Positions 9,458 to 19,187 of a DNA stretch of 64,000 nt are shown here, in pieces (the stretch's first letter is position 1; the number at the start of each line of letters is the position of its first letter). This stretch comes from Buxus sempervirens (lineage: Eukaryota; Streptophyta; Magnoliopsida; Buxales; Buxaceae). The translations under genes and the position numbers were made by a program. The notes under the pieces are model-generated. The model was not told the origin of the DNA and made no database searches. It was given only the letters and a program-made list of their open reading frames with translations. Location of the stretch: contig OX387183.1 in the NCBI GenBank assembly GCA_947561395.2, positions 44,324,890 through 44,388,889 on the forward strand. The letters run 5' to 3'.

Positions 9458-10417
9458 CTACCTGATGCCTTGATCACTGCTTACTTGATTCGCCGCTCTA
9501 CTGGTGAAGGCCTTTGAGTGATCTGGGAGAGGATTGGTGGTCACGCCAGCTACTGGAGTCTGGGCAGGGGGTGTCGGGGGATCGACAGTGATGCGTTTAC
9601 TGTCAATCAGGTCTTGGATATCATGCCTCAGATCCCAACACCGATTGGTGTGGTGCCCTGGAGCACCGGAGTGGTACTCGCACCGCTCTGCTGCGTTATA
9701 GCTTCTAGCGTTGACCAGGCGGGGATTTGGGGGTTTGACCTGCACGTACCCCTTCTTCAGCAAAGTAGGTAGCAATTCTGCAAGCGCATATGGGAGGGGG
9801 GTAAAGACCCGTTTCATTCTGGCCTCCATCTCTTCCCGTGTTCTTCTTACCCCTTGGTAAGCAGCCTGCGCGGTCCCTTGAGGTGCCACAGCTTCTGGTC
9901 TTTGGGAGAAATGATGGGGTTGTGCAGGGTGTACATAGTTGACCGCCTGCTGTTCTTGTCTCCTGGGCTCTTGCCCCTGGTTTCTGCTACCCAGTCCTGT
10001 TACTGGCCTCCTTGGTGCAGCACTATGCCCACTACCATCTATCTTTCCGGCCCTTACTGCGTCTTCAATCCGATCCGCAGTCAAGATCAAGTCATTGAAG
10101 TTCGATGTACTCTGCCCCAGCAGCAGAGTGAAGAAAGGTTGTCCCAATGTTGCAATAAACAATGACGTCATCTCTTGTTCTAGCAACGGCGGCTGTACCA
10201 GCGTTGCCAACTCCTTCCAGCGTTTGGCATATTCTCTTACTGATTCCTGACTCTTCTTAGCCAACCTCTGCAATTCTACCCTTGTCTGCACTATCTGACT
10301 GTTTAGGCGATATTGCTGGATAAAGACTGCTGCCAGATCATTCCATATTTTAATCTTAGCCTTGTCCAAACTCAGGAACCAAGAGTAAGTGGCCCCGGTT
10401 AATGACTTTTGGAAGAA
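9458..10417 (-). CDS. Gag C-terminal part with zinc-finger-like motif (element A)
   Basis: The first visible part (SLTGATYSWFLSLDKAKIKI) continues the retrotransposon gag (UBN2-like) fold. The conserved core is WNDLAAVFIQQY, VREYAKRWKELA and FNDLILTADRIEDAV. Near the C-terminus is a CEYHSGAPGHHTNRCWDLRH motif, the C-H-C form seen in Ogre/Tat Gag. The role is capsid formation and RNA packaging. The preceding TAG (10418-10420) sits where MVQFFQ would be expected, and 9458-9460 ends it with another TAG. Confidence 0.87.
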   Translation of the reverse strand, partial: FFQKSLTGATYSWFLSLDKAKIKIWNDLAAVFIQQYRLNSQIVQTRVELQRLAKKSQESVREYAKRWKELATLVQPPLLEQEMTSLFIATLGQPFFTLLLGQSTSNFNDLILTADRIEDAVRAGKIDGSGHSAAPRRPVTGLGSRNQGQEPRRQEQQAVNYVHPAQPHHFSQRPEAVAPQGTAQAAYQGVRRTREEMEARMKRVFTPLPYALAELLPTLLKKGYVQVKPPNPRLVNARSYNAAERCEYHSGAPGHHTNRCWDLRHDIQDLIDSKRITVDPPTPPAQTPVAGVTTNPLPDHSKAFTSRAANQVSSDQGIR

Positions 10418-11143
10418 CTACACCATGATTCGCTCTTCCTTGGCATACTGGCACATGTCGCCTGAGTACGACCTTAAATGGTTCAGTGGGCACCCAGTGC
10501 CGTCGAACTGGTGCAACTCAGGGCATTTGAACTTAGCTGGGAGTTGGTTGTCCGAAAAGAAGCAAAGGCTTTCCAGGGTAGCCTCGCTCTGCACTGTGCT
10601 AGGCTGGAGTTGTTTGAGCTGCTCCTTCAGGGCGGCCATTTCTGTTCTGTTCTCCTCCCTTACAGCTGTCAGCTTCTCCTCAAACTGTACCTCCTGAGTT
10701 CTGTACCAGTCCTCATCACCTTGCCCCAAATGGATAGGCAGAAATTGCTCTTGTTGTGCCACATGAAATGGCGCTGCCTGTGGTGGTGGTGGCGGTGCTA
10801 GGGGAAGGGGGTTTACTGGACGCGGCGGTGGCACCGCTTCCGCTTGTGGTGGGAACTGGGGTTGTGGCTGTTGGGCAACCGGCACCCCGGGTGGGCCCTG
10901 CCGTAACTCTCTCAACTCTATCATCAATTCCTGTATGATGGTACTCATGCTGTCCATCTTCTGTTGCATCTCATTAACCACTTGCGCATGACTAGACTCT
11001 GCAGGATGTTGCCCTGGCGGCGTCTGCTCTCCTTGCTGTTCCATATCGAGCCTTCTCCTCGATCTTAACAGGTACGGGCTTCTGAAAGCAATTTTTGGGT
11101 ACCTAAGGGGACAGTTTGCAGGCATTAGTGCAATTTTACACAA
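10418..11143 (-). CDS. Gag N-terminal part (element A)
   Basis: An open frame of 241 codons. The likely start is the internal MEQQGEQTPPGQ (near 11043) rather than the first Met. It contains a coiled-coil-like stretch (VVNEMQQKMDSMSTIIQELM), a Pro/Gln-rich region and a second helical stretch, then FKCPELHQFDGTGCPLNHLR, which opens the conserved gag domain. It ends at TAG 10418-10420 but reads on in frame into the next segment. Confidence 0.85.
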   Translation of the reverse strand: MCKIALMPANCPLRYPKIAFRSPYLLRSRRRLDMEQQGEQTPPGQHPAESSHAQVVNEMQQKMDSMSTIIQELMIELRELRQGPPGVPVAQQPQPQFPPQAEAVPPPRPVNPLPLAPPPPPQAAPFHVAQQEQFLPIHLGQGDEDWYRTQEVQFEEKLTAVREENRTEMAALKEQLKQLQPSTVQSEATLESLCFFSDNQLPAKFKCPELHQFDGTGCPLNHLRSYSGDMCQYAKEERIMV

Positions 11144-11219
11144 ATGGATTACACAACTTTATCTGATTGAATTTATTCATTTATTTATTTATTTATTTTT
11201 TTGTTTTATGATATGATTT

Positions 11220-12035
11220 GACTAACTGATCTATTTTAGCTACCCTAAGGCAACAAGGGAAGAGAACCTGAATTTTGAATCAACTGATCTATTTTAGTTA
11301 CCCGTAGGTAACGAGGGAAGAGAACCTTATTGATTTTGAAGACTGGTCTATTTTGGTTGTCCTAAGACGCCCGGGGAAGGGAACCCTAGTGACCGAATCT
11401 ATTTTAGCTACCCGCAGGCAACTGGGAGAGAGAACCCTATTTTGAACACTGATCTATTTTAGTCGCTCGGAAGCGACTGGGAGAGAGAACCCTAATAACC
11501 GGATCTATTTTAGTCACCCGCAAGCAACTGGGAGAGAGAACCCAAAGAATTTTGAACACTGATCTATTCTAGTCGCTCGGGAGTGACTGGGATAGAGAAC
11601 CCTAATAACCAGATCTATTTCAGCTACCTGCAGATAACTGGGGGAGAGAACCCTAACGAATCATGATGATTGATCTATTTTGGCTGTCCTGAGACGACCG
11701 GGGAAGAGAACCCTAATTGCCGAATCTATTTTAGCTAGCCGTAGGTAACTGGGAGAGAGAACCCAAAGAATTTTGGAACCTGATCTATTTTAGTCGCCCG
11801 GAGGCGACTGGGAGAGAGAACCCTATTTTTCTGAAAGCTGGTCTATTTTAGTCGCTTGGACGCGACAGGGACAGAGAACCCGGTTGAACTGATCTATTTT
11901 AGTCACCCGCAGGCAACTGGGAAAGAGAACCCTATCTTTTGAAAGCTGATCTATTTTAGTCGCTCGGAAGCGACTGGGACAGAGAACCCGCTTGAACTAA
12001 TCTATTTTAGCCGCTTAGGCAAGGAAAGAGAACCT
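11220..12035. repeat. Minisatellite of ~15 units of 50-60 bp between ORF1 and gag
   Basis: Each unit starts with TGATCTATTTTAG, continues with a small palindrome such as GTCGCCCGGAGGCGAC, and ends with GAGAGAACCC. Spacer lengths alternate (about 51 and 58 bp), suggesting a dimeric higher-order unit. Arm sequences of the palindrome vary between units (GTCGC/GCGAC, GCTACC/GGCAAC). It lies in the untranslated stretch between ORF1 and gag. Tandem repeats here are known in Ogre-like elements. Confidence 0.95.
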
Positions 12036-12104
12036 TCAATTCAAGGGGTTTTGTTTGAGCTCAGAATCACAGGGTTGGACCAATGCAGGGTCTCCGCAGG
12101 GGGT

Positions 12105-12475
12105 GAGCTGAAAAGCAGCACCCAGGCGTACCTCGGCCAATCTCCAGTTCATTCACTGGCGGCGTCGGCGCCAAACTTCGGCTAGTAGTTCCCGGGCGTG
12201 CCTTAGCTAGTCGTTGGTTTAATTACCATTGACTTCGGCGCCTCACAAAGGGGAAGGCTATGCCAGGACGCTCCTCCACCAATATCCGACTCAACCGTCG
12301 GCGGCTTCGGTGCCCTAAGAATTCGGCTAGTAGTACCTGGACGCTCCGCAACCAATATCCGATTCAATCACTGGCGGCTTTGGTGTCACTAAAAGGGGTA
12401 GGCTATGCCAGGACGATCCTCCACCAATATCCGACTCATCCGTCGGTGGTTTCGGTGCCCTACAGGTTAGACCGC
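12105..12475. repeat. Second tandem repeat block, half-units of ~60-65 bp
   Basis: Repeating pieces are ACCAATATCCGACTCA followed by CGTCGGCGGCTTCGGTGCC, preceded by CCAGGACGCTCCTCC. Four to five degenerate half-units are visible. The block is GC-rich and not coding. It abuts the first minisatellite and continues toward the ORF1 3' end; 12476-12809 holds nothing recognisable. Confidence 0.8.
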
Positions 12476-12809
12476 ATGATCTTGAAAAGATGCAGACGGG
12501 TGTGATCTGAGCTCAAAGTCTGGGTGTTTCTAACACTTGCGGGGTTTTGCGATCTCAATGAGAGAGATGTGATCAAAGGAAACTAGGTGGTCGCAGCGAC
12601 CAGGGAGATTGAAATTATCTGAGAAGAGGTGGTCTGTCGGGGACTGAGTTGCCCTATTGGAGGGAATTAATTCTTTCATTTCAAATTCTTGTTTTGTTAA
12701 GTTTGAACAATATAGCATAGTGGAAATAAATTCATGCTTCAATTAAAAAAGGTGCCGCCGCGGCACAAAGTACATCATCATGCTTATCAAAATACAACAA
12801 AGCCAAAGT

Positions 12810-14291
12810 CTAGCTAGGTTGGTCATCATCATAGTGGGAGGACACGTCTTGCCTCCTCAAGGCTCGCAGAAGCTTGTTCCGCAGACGTCGGTCCTCCTCA
12901 GCGCGCTTGCACACTAATTCCATTTCATGTTGCAAGGCCATATTGGCCTGCCTACTCTCCCGTTCCGAATCCACATAAGCTGAATGGATACGGGAGTGGG
13001 TCTCTTGCAGTTCGGCCACCCTGTCCCTATATGTGTTAGGGGGCGGAACTGGGATGTCGCCTGATGCGATAGGCTGAAGAGGTGGGGGGCCGTCATGGCC
13101 AAATTCCCGAGCTATCCATTGCTCGTAGTCTCGAAAGTGTGATTCGGTGAAGATGTCATCTCGATATACACACACTGTCTTCCACTCCATCAGCAGTTGG
13201 GTCCTTAGTCCCTTGGTGAGTGGAGCAATCAAATCGCCCAAGTCGTCCTTGATCGGGATTCCCTGCGGTTTCCCAAACTGTCTCAGAACCCGAATCGGAT
13301 AGTATGGCACGGCATGGGTAAGGCCTACCAGGGAAAGTCCCTCTCTTTTCTTGAAAGCTATGATGGGGGTGTAGGGAATGTTGTATGTGCCCCACCATCT
13401 GATGTCCGTTTCTCCCTTCAGGTGGAGAAAGTGGTTAAAGCAATCCTCACAAGCGGGTAGGTCTGCTTTGATCTCTCTTTGAGCCAACCAATGGATGTTG
13501 TCGCCGGTTGCCTTGTAATATGCACTGACGGGTGATGACACCGTCAGGTGGTCTTGCAGCCAAATGTGGAGAAGGGGAGCGCACCCTTGAAACCTCCGAG
13601 TTCCGTTTTTGGACAAAGTCAGGGAATGGAACAGTTGAGCTAGGATCAGTGGCATGATTCGGTACCCTGCCCTGAGTTGATCCACAATTTCCATGAGGAC
13701 CAAATTAATGGTGTCTCCCCCAGTTGGAAAGAAGATTTGTGACAGAACCACAAGGGTGAAGGTGTCAAACCAAGCCCGGGGTCTTTCCTGCTTTTTGTTT
13801 CTCATTTTCTCAGCTAGGAATGTTTTGGAGACTCGAGTAAATGATTTGTCAGCTCCTAAAGTCTGAAATTCTCCCCTTGAGAGGCCAAAGAAAACGCAAG
13901 CTTCATTCTTGTAACTTTCTTTGAGACTTGGCCTAGCGGGTTCTCCTAAATCACGAAATCGGAGGAACAGGTCAAGTTCCTCAATTGTGGGAGTCAACTC
14001 GCTGATCCCGAATCGAAACACTGAAAGCTGGGGATCCCAGAAAAGCAGGGCTGCTTGGATCATATCCCAGTTAATCGGCACCTTTAACAGGGACAAAGTC
14101 TGTCCCACGTGGTACTTGTGCTCCCATTCAATCTGCTCACTCCCTTGGAGCTGCCTTGTCCAAGAATGGATCCAGGGGGTATCCCAGGCGCACTTCTCTA
14201 TCCTAGGGAAACGGGTTCTCTTAGATGAGGATGAGGACGCCATGTCAACTATCCGATCGAAATTCCGAATCAATTTAAGGTTCCACACCAA
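12810..14291 (-). CDS. ORF1 extra protein of Ogre-type element, sense orientation
   Basis: 493 codons without a stop or intron. The more natural start is the internal MASSSSSKRTRFP near 14243. The protein resembles the DUF7745-type ORF1 proteins I know from Ogre elements. Conserved blocks include HYHVGQ-like LSLLKVPINWDMI, FRFGISELTPTIEE, LTHAVPYYPIRVLRQFG, and a C-terminal coiled coil (ETHSRIHSAYVDSERESRQANMALQ, shown only in part here). Its function is unknown. It lies upstream of gag in the same direction, so it could be translated from spliced or genomic element RNA. An intron-bearing homologue lies antisense at 19188-20879. This is the only intact long frame in element A. Confidence 0.8.
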   Translation of the reverse strand: MVWNLKLIRNFDRIVDMASSSSSKRTRFPRIEKCAWDTPWIHSWTRQLQGSEQIEWEHKYHVGQTLSLLKVPINWDMIQAALLFWDPQLSVFRFGISELTPTIEELDLFLRFRDLGEPARPSLKESYKNEACVFFGLSRGEFQTLGADKSFTRVSKTFLAEKMRNKKQERPRAWFDTFTLVVLSQIFFPTGGDTINLVLMEIVDQLRAGYRIMPLILAQLFHSLTLSKNGTRRFQGCAPLLHIWLQDHLTVSSPVSAYYKATGDNIHWLAQREIKADLPACEDCFNHFLHLKGETDIRWWGTYNIPYTPIIAFKKREGLSLVGLTHAVPYYPIRVLRQFGKPQGIPIKDDLGDLIAPLTKGLRTQLLMEWKTVCVYRDDIFTESHFRDYEQWIAREFGHDGPPPLQPIASGDIPVPPPNTYRDRVAELQETHSRIHSAYVDSERESRQANMALQHEMELVCKRAEEDRRLRNKLLRALRRQDVSSHYDDDQPS

Positions 14292-15778
14292 GACTCTAAG
14301 TTAGTCCTAAGACATGCATAATTTTAAGCAAAAGAGATAACCACTATCAGTTCTAGCATGCTTCACCAAATAAAGCAAGAACAAAGCAATGCAGAATTTA
14401 ACTCAGGCACACATGGTGTGTGGTCCTAGGGGTTGGCACCAATGAAGGCGCGACTTCTAGACATACTTGTGTAAGGGAGCACATTCAAGTCCTGATCAGT
14501 CTTTTTGTCTTTCATCTGTTCTTTCCTCTGCTTTCGGTGTCGGACCATAGCAAAAATTACAACTTGCCATCGAGGGCGGAGGTTTACAACAATATTTACA
14601 AAGCTGTAAAGAATTCCTCCTTAAGGCTGTTGGGAGCCAAAAAGGACGGATACAGATCGCTTTCAAAGCGGGTAGGCCCAAAAATCCCTAGATCTAAGGT
14701 TTAGTGCCCATGTTCTGATCTGGCATGCTTTCATCTGTTTGTCTGATCTGGCCGGCTTTCGTCTGCTCTAGAAGACCAATCTGGACTTAAAGTGCTCCCA
14801 GCGGACTCTAATGGATCAAGACCCATAGCATACGGGACTCCATGCATGGATCTGGGGTGGTTCCCCTGATCATGGTTAGGTGAGTTTCCTGAGCCAGGGC
14901 CGAGGTAGCCCAGCATCTAGGGTTTACTCCATTTGATGCAAAAAGCGGGGGTTGCTACCCCTAATGGACTCTGAATTAATTTTATTCATCATTCACATCC
15001 TACACATCCTCTCATGCTCAACGTAAAGTTCATTCAGAAACGTTAGGTGGGGAAGGATACCCAGCCCGAGACATAAGCCTACAAGGGTCTGGACCAGTAC
15101 TGGATCCTCGCGTGCTACGGCAAGAAACCAGTGGTGCTAACGGACTCCAGAAAACTGGGGGGATGGGTTTACCCTACTTTCTCCGGTAAGCCACGGGAGC
15201 GTAGGTGCTAATACCATCCCAAAGATCAGTTTGTAGGAATCAGAAGGGTAGGATGCTAGAGAGGTCTAGGTTTTGGTAAAGAAGTAGCAATGTCCGCACC
15301 ACTCATCTATCAAGGATCGGATCATTCACGCATCCTCCCTCGTGCGTGTCACCCCACGCAGTTTTATCACACAAAATACGGGAACTTAAAATTTACATCT
15401 ATGCAATCATCCATCCACGGTGTGGTGGTGTGCCCGTGTGTGTAGTTGGGCTGCGTGCTGTGCCTATACAGGTGAGCTTTGTCTGGATTTAGGTGATAAA
15501 GGAATCCCTACTGCCTCGGATAGTAAAGTGCAGAATTGGCACGTTTTACGATGTCCTGGGAGAATCCCCAGGTAAGTGGAGGGTCACAGGGGACCACTTA
15601 AATTCCACTTGCCTTAGGCAATTATCGTGTCCTTGTGACAGGACTCCCCAGAACCCGTATCTACGTGTATTCTGTACCTTGCTAAGTGGGGTAGCAAGAG
15701 TTCCTAAAATATCGCCTAAGTCCCTCTTGAGCTGACTCGGTCCTAAGTAGGGTCCTACTGGGTTGAGTGGTCCCCAAT
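14292..15778 (-). other. Leader between 5' LTR and ORF1 of element A
   Basis: 1.5 kb without a credible gene, rich in short ORFs that break quickly. Its right end contains the PBS. A splice acceptor for the LTR donor near 17705 is expected somewhere here, but I cannot choose one. No repeat structure is apparent. Confidence 0.5.
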
Positions 15779-15788
15779 GGAGTCGCTA
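15779..15788 (-). promoter_or_regulatory. Primer binding site of element A (tRNA-Arg type)
   Basis: The minus strand reads TAGCGACTCC three bases past the LTR end (CA at 15792). It differs by one base from TGGCGACTCC, the tRNA-Arg-type PBS I associate with Ogre elements. A perfect TGGCGACTCC also lies inside the LTR at 15828-15837. Confidence 0.65.
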
Positions 15789-15791
15789 GGC

Positions 15792-18700
15792 TGTGCGCGC
15801 GTGGGAAACGCGACACGGGGTAAATTCGGAGTCGCCACCCGCCTGATGGGGTGCAGGCGGACACCTGGGTGCCTAATCTTGTCTATTAAGGCTCTTGGGT
15901 CTGCGGCTTGAGATTCTAAGGTTGGTTCTCGGTTGCGGGCTGGGGAAGTCCGTAGACACCCCAATCCGCCCAGTCGGATGACGGGTCCCGTGGGTTCCCT
16001 AACTTGAGTCAGCTTTCTCACTTGGTTCTCACCCGATTCCTAACCCAGCGTGCTATTCGGTTAAGTCTTGGTGGGACCACCTGAATGGGCGTGGATCCCT
16101 TTAGTTGATTTTATCTTTGCTTAACTTTAAGTGATCTGAGTCGGTTTGGGTGGGCCCCGTTGGAAGGCCCACGGTGTCCTTGGTGGGCTTGAGTTAGCCC
16201 GTGTGCCCTTGGTGGGCCTCTGTCTATCCTGGGAGGCCCTGTGGGCTTCGGCTAATGAGTTGATTATTAAGGTTCAGGTTAGGAGCTTTAAGTGGCTTTC
16301 ATGCAACTGTGGGCCGGATGAGTTTGCGGGCCCCTTAGGTGGGCCCACATGGTGGCCAAGCAAGTTTACTTTATCTTTTTAGTTCACAAAAGATGGACAC
16401 TGGGCTTGGGGCCTGTGATCCGAGTTTCGGGCTTGAAAGCCCAATTCTTTGAAGTTTAGGGTTTACACCCTAACTTGGTTTGGTTAGCGGGCTTTGGCGG
16501 GCCCGACAGGCCAAGCCCTTGGTCTCGGCCAAACCAGGCAGTTTATGCATTCATTCATATTAAAAGGCACGGGTGGGCCGCATTGGGTTTGGCCCGCCCG
16601 GTTCACATGGTTCATTTTACTTAAGTTATTTAATTAGCATGCTTTGGAGTTCATTGGGCTTGGTGGGCCCCGTTGGAAGGCCCACAAGTGTGCCGAGTTG
16701 GGCCGACGGTCCGAGTCCCTTGCTGGGTTCCCGGATGACCCGGAAACCCTGTTGGTTCGATGGTTTTAGTGCACATCACTTCAAAATTCGGCAAAGGATC
16801 CCAAAATGAGCAAAAATCACAGTTTTGTGTGTATCCGGCAACTCAGGCCAGATACACAGGGTCTGCAGGTGATCCGGCCAGGATGGTCGGATACACAGGG
16901 GTCACAGGTGATCCGGCCTGAGTTCCCGGATCACCCTGGAATGGCCTTTTTTGGGACTTTTACCATCCGGGCTGTTTCCAGGGGGTTTCTAAGGGGGTTT
17001 CTGAGATTTCGTGGGCCCCAGGGTGGGCCCACGTATGCCCAGGTTTGGGAGAAGCCGCATTTGGCTTCTCCTTCTTGGACTTTGTGGCAAAGGCAATGAG
17101 GGGGGACTTGCTGCCCTCCTTGTCATCTTGGGTCAAGCTAGCCCTTTGAAATGGGGACCCAAGTATCCCCATTCGGTCTTTAGACTCTCACAACTGCATG
17201 CATGACTCCTCCTATATTAACAACATATCAAGATGATCAACACAAAGGCATGCTCCACATACTGAAATGTCTACACATTCTCATGCATCACATATAAAAT
17301 TTAGTAAGAAATTCAAGCAAAAACGGGATGTCCGACTGGGTTTAAACCTAGGCTTATGGCTCATCACGAAATCTCCAGAGAAGGGAAAGAGGAGGGGGAT
17401 TTATGGGGGTACATTTGATCATAATATGGGAAGGAACATGCTCCTCCCAAGAGCTTGAAATGAAGCCAACAACAGCATTTTAAAGGACATGAATATGTGT
17501 GAAGGAAGGACTCCCGTACTTCCCTAGAGGAACCCAAGTGGGTTTCTTACGTATGGGGGCTCCATGCCATGAAGGGAACATCAAATGCATGCAAGCAAAC
17601 ATGCGAAAAACAGACCATGCAGCACAAGAAAGCAAGGAGAAGAAAATACCCCCAAAAAAATCTAAATTTAATATATGATGAAGACAATATGGTGAGGATT
17701 CTTACCTGAGGTCCTTGTCCTCGTGTGCAAAGTGGTGACGTCCCTTGGAGGTGGTGCAGCAGCTGGAGACCTCCTTGGAGCACCAACAACAGCTCAAGTC
17801 CTTCTGGTTTCAGTAGGAATGGAGAGGAGAAGAAGAAGCCAAGAATGGCTTGGGATGGTATGGGGAGGTGATGGAAGGCAAATGGGGTTGGCAGGGAAGA
17901 GATTCGAGTGGGAGTGGGTGAGAGAAGAGAGCCCAAAAATCGCAGAAACAAAGGCCAACCCCGGACTGAGCTGTTGTTTTGCTATTTATAGGCAATTTAA
18001 TGTATCCGGCAACTCAGGCCGGATACACTAAGGCCTCTTCGTATCCGGACTTCAAGTCTGGATACACTGGCTTCTCTTTGTATCCGGCAACTCAGGCCGA
18101 ATACATGACTTAATCATTTTGAAATTTAATGCCGCCGCGAATCTGTCGGCCAAGTGGCGCGGACTTCGCGCGAACACCTTTATGTATCCGGCTTTCAAGT
18201 CCGGCCATGAAGACTAGGCAGTGTATCCGGTATATGTGACCGGATACAAATCGAAAAATTACGGATTTGCCCTTCGACTTGACCAATTCGACCGATTTGA
18301 CCCTTTTTGATATCTACGGATCGCCCGTACGAATTTTTTATATTTAAGATTTAGTCCCTGAGATATTTTGCTGCGTTGGCTGCCACGTGGGCAGTTCCTG
18401 CGCCACGTGTGCAGTTTCCGGCTTTTGCTGCTCGGAAACTTCGACAGATCATATCTCCTTCACCCGAACTCCGATTCGAGCAAACTCAATTGTGTTGAAC
18501 TCGTATCGGAGCCCTCTATTTAATGACATGGGGCTAAGCACTTGGCACGGATTCCGAGAAAAGTCAACTTTTGGTCTTCCGTTAAGTTTGACCGCCCGCA
18601 GAACCTTCGTCCGGACTCCGATTCCTGCAAACCCAGTTGCATTGGAACCGTGTCGAGATTCTCTATCCATTGGGCTAAAGTAAGGTATTTGGCACGGAAT

Positions 18701-18800
18701 TCGAGGAAAAGTCAACTCTCGGCTTTCCCTCAGGTTTGACTTCTTGGCCGGGTTTTTACATTTTCTGGCATTTTGGGAGGGCAAAAATGAGGTGCTTACA
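15792..18800 (-). mobile_element. 5' LTR of element A (3.0 kb)
   Basis: It starts TGTAAGCACCTCATTTTTGC at 18800 and ends GCGCGCACA at 15792. Both termini match the solo LTR at 34473-37627, whose TSD fixes the ends. In transcription order it holds 140-bp U3 repeats, a GTATCCGG hairpin array (18249-18001), TATAAATAG (17990-17982), a splice donor CAG/GTAAGA at 17705, a second hairpin cluster (16940-16831), GGGCCC-rich repeats with GTTGGAAGGCCCAC (16140-16700), and an internal PBS-like TGGCGACTCC. Confidence 0.88.
17982..18249 (-). promoter_or_regulatory. LTR promoter: TATA box with five GTATCCGG hairpins upstream
   Basis: TATAAATAG lies at 17990-17982. Upstream, hairpins lie near 18001, 18041, 18079, 18184 and 18222. 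The best is TGTATCCGGC, 7-nt loop, GCCGGATACA. The gap between TATA box and nearest hairpin is about 11 bp. Promoter function is inferred. Confidence 0.7.
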
Positions 18801-19187
18801 TGGGTAATACGGTCAATTCCGGAAGAAAAAGCATTTGGGGATGACTCTAAAGGTCCTAAGATGGACGGTTTTGATCCCTCACTATTACTTGGACTACCCT
18901 GTTCATTATTTAACCTAATTTTAATTCATTTAATCATGGGTGATTAAGTGTATGGACCAAATTTCAAAAAACAAAAAAATAAAAATAAAAAAAGGAAAAA
19001 TTGTACTTTGGCCTGTGATGATAAATCAAATACTTTTCATAAAACCTTTGTTTTTACAAGCATCTGAGAATTCTGAGGCCAATAATATAAAAAATTTATT
19101 TTTTGAATTAAATCCTTCCACTATTGGAGTTTGCTTTTGTACAAAGGTATGAAAAAAAAAGAAAGGAAAAATGTGCAGGAAATAAGG

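Larger units (their letters stand above)
1..18800 (-). mobile_element. Ogre/Tat-type Ty3-gypsy LTR retrotransposon (element A)
   Basis: The element reads right to left: 5' LTR (15792-18800), PBS, leader, ORF1 (12810-14291), two tandem-repeat blocks, gag-pro-pol (11143-2725), 3' untranslated region and a 3' LTR cut by the window edge (1249-1). An extra ORF upstream of gag, a tRNA-Arg-like PBS, a G-patch-like segment after the protease and a second RNase H before integrase are the known hallmarks of the Ogre/Tat lineage. It is non-functional: four in-frame TAG codons and one frameshift interrupt gag-pol. The two LTRs share their outer 600-700 bp but differ next to the TATA box, so the left LTR may come from a related copy. 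The TSD cannot be tested because the left end is outside the window. Confidence 0.88.

Noticed and set aside
5258-9517. Long plus-strand ORFs opposite gag-pol (for example 7292-7828, 5932-6324, 9027-9404)
   Set aside because: They are mirror frames of a strongly coding minus strand and show no domain or start context of their own.
11220-12035. Regularly spaced repeats that look CRISPR-like
   Set aside because: Plant DNA, the 'spacers' are themselves repeats, no cas genes, and it lies inside a retrotransposon.
15779-15840. Possible tRNA gene around the GGAGTCGCCA matches
   Set aside because: Only the 3' acceptor-like decamer is present; no cloverleaf arms, so these are PBS sequences.
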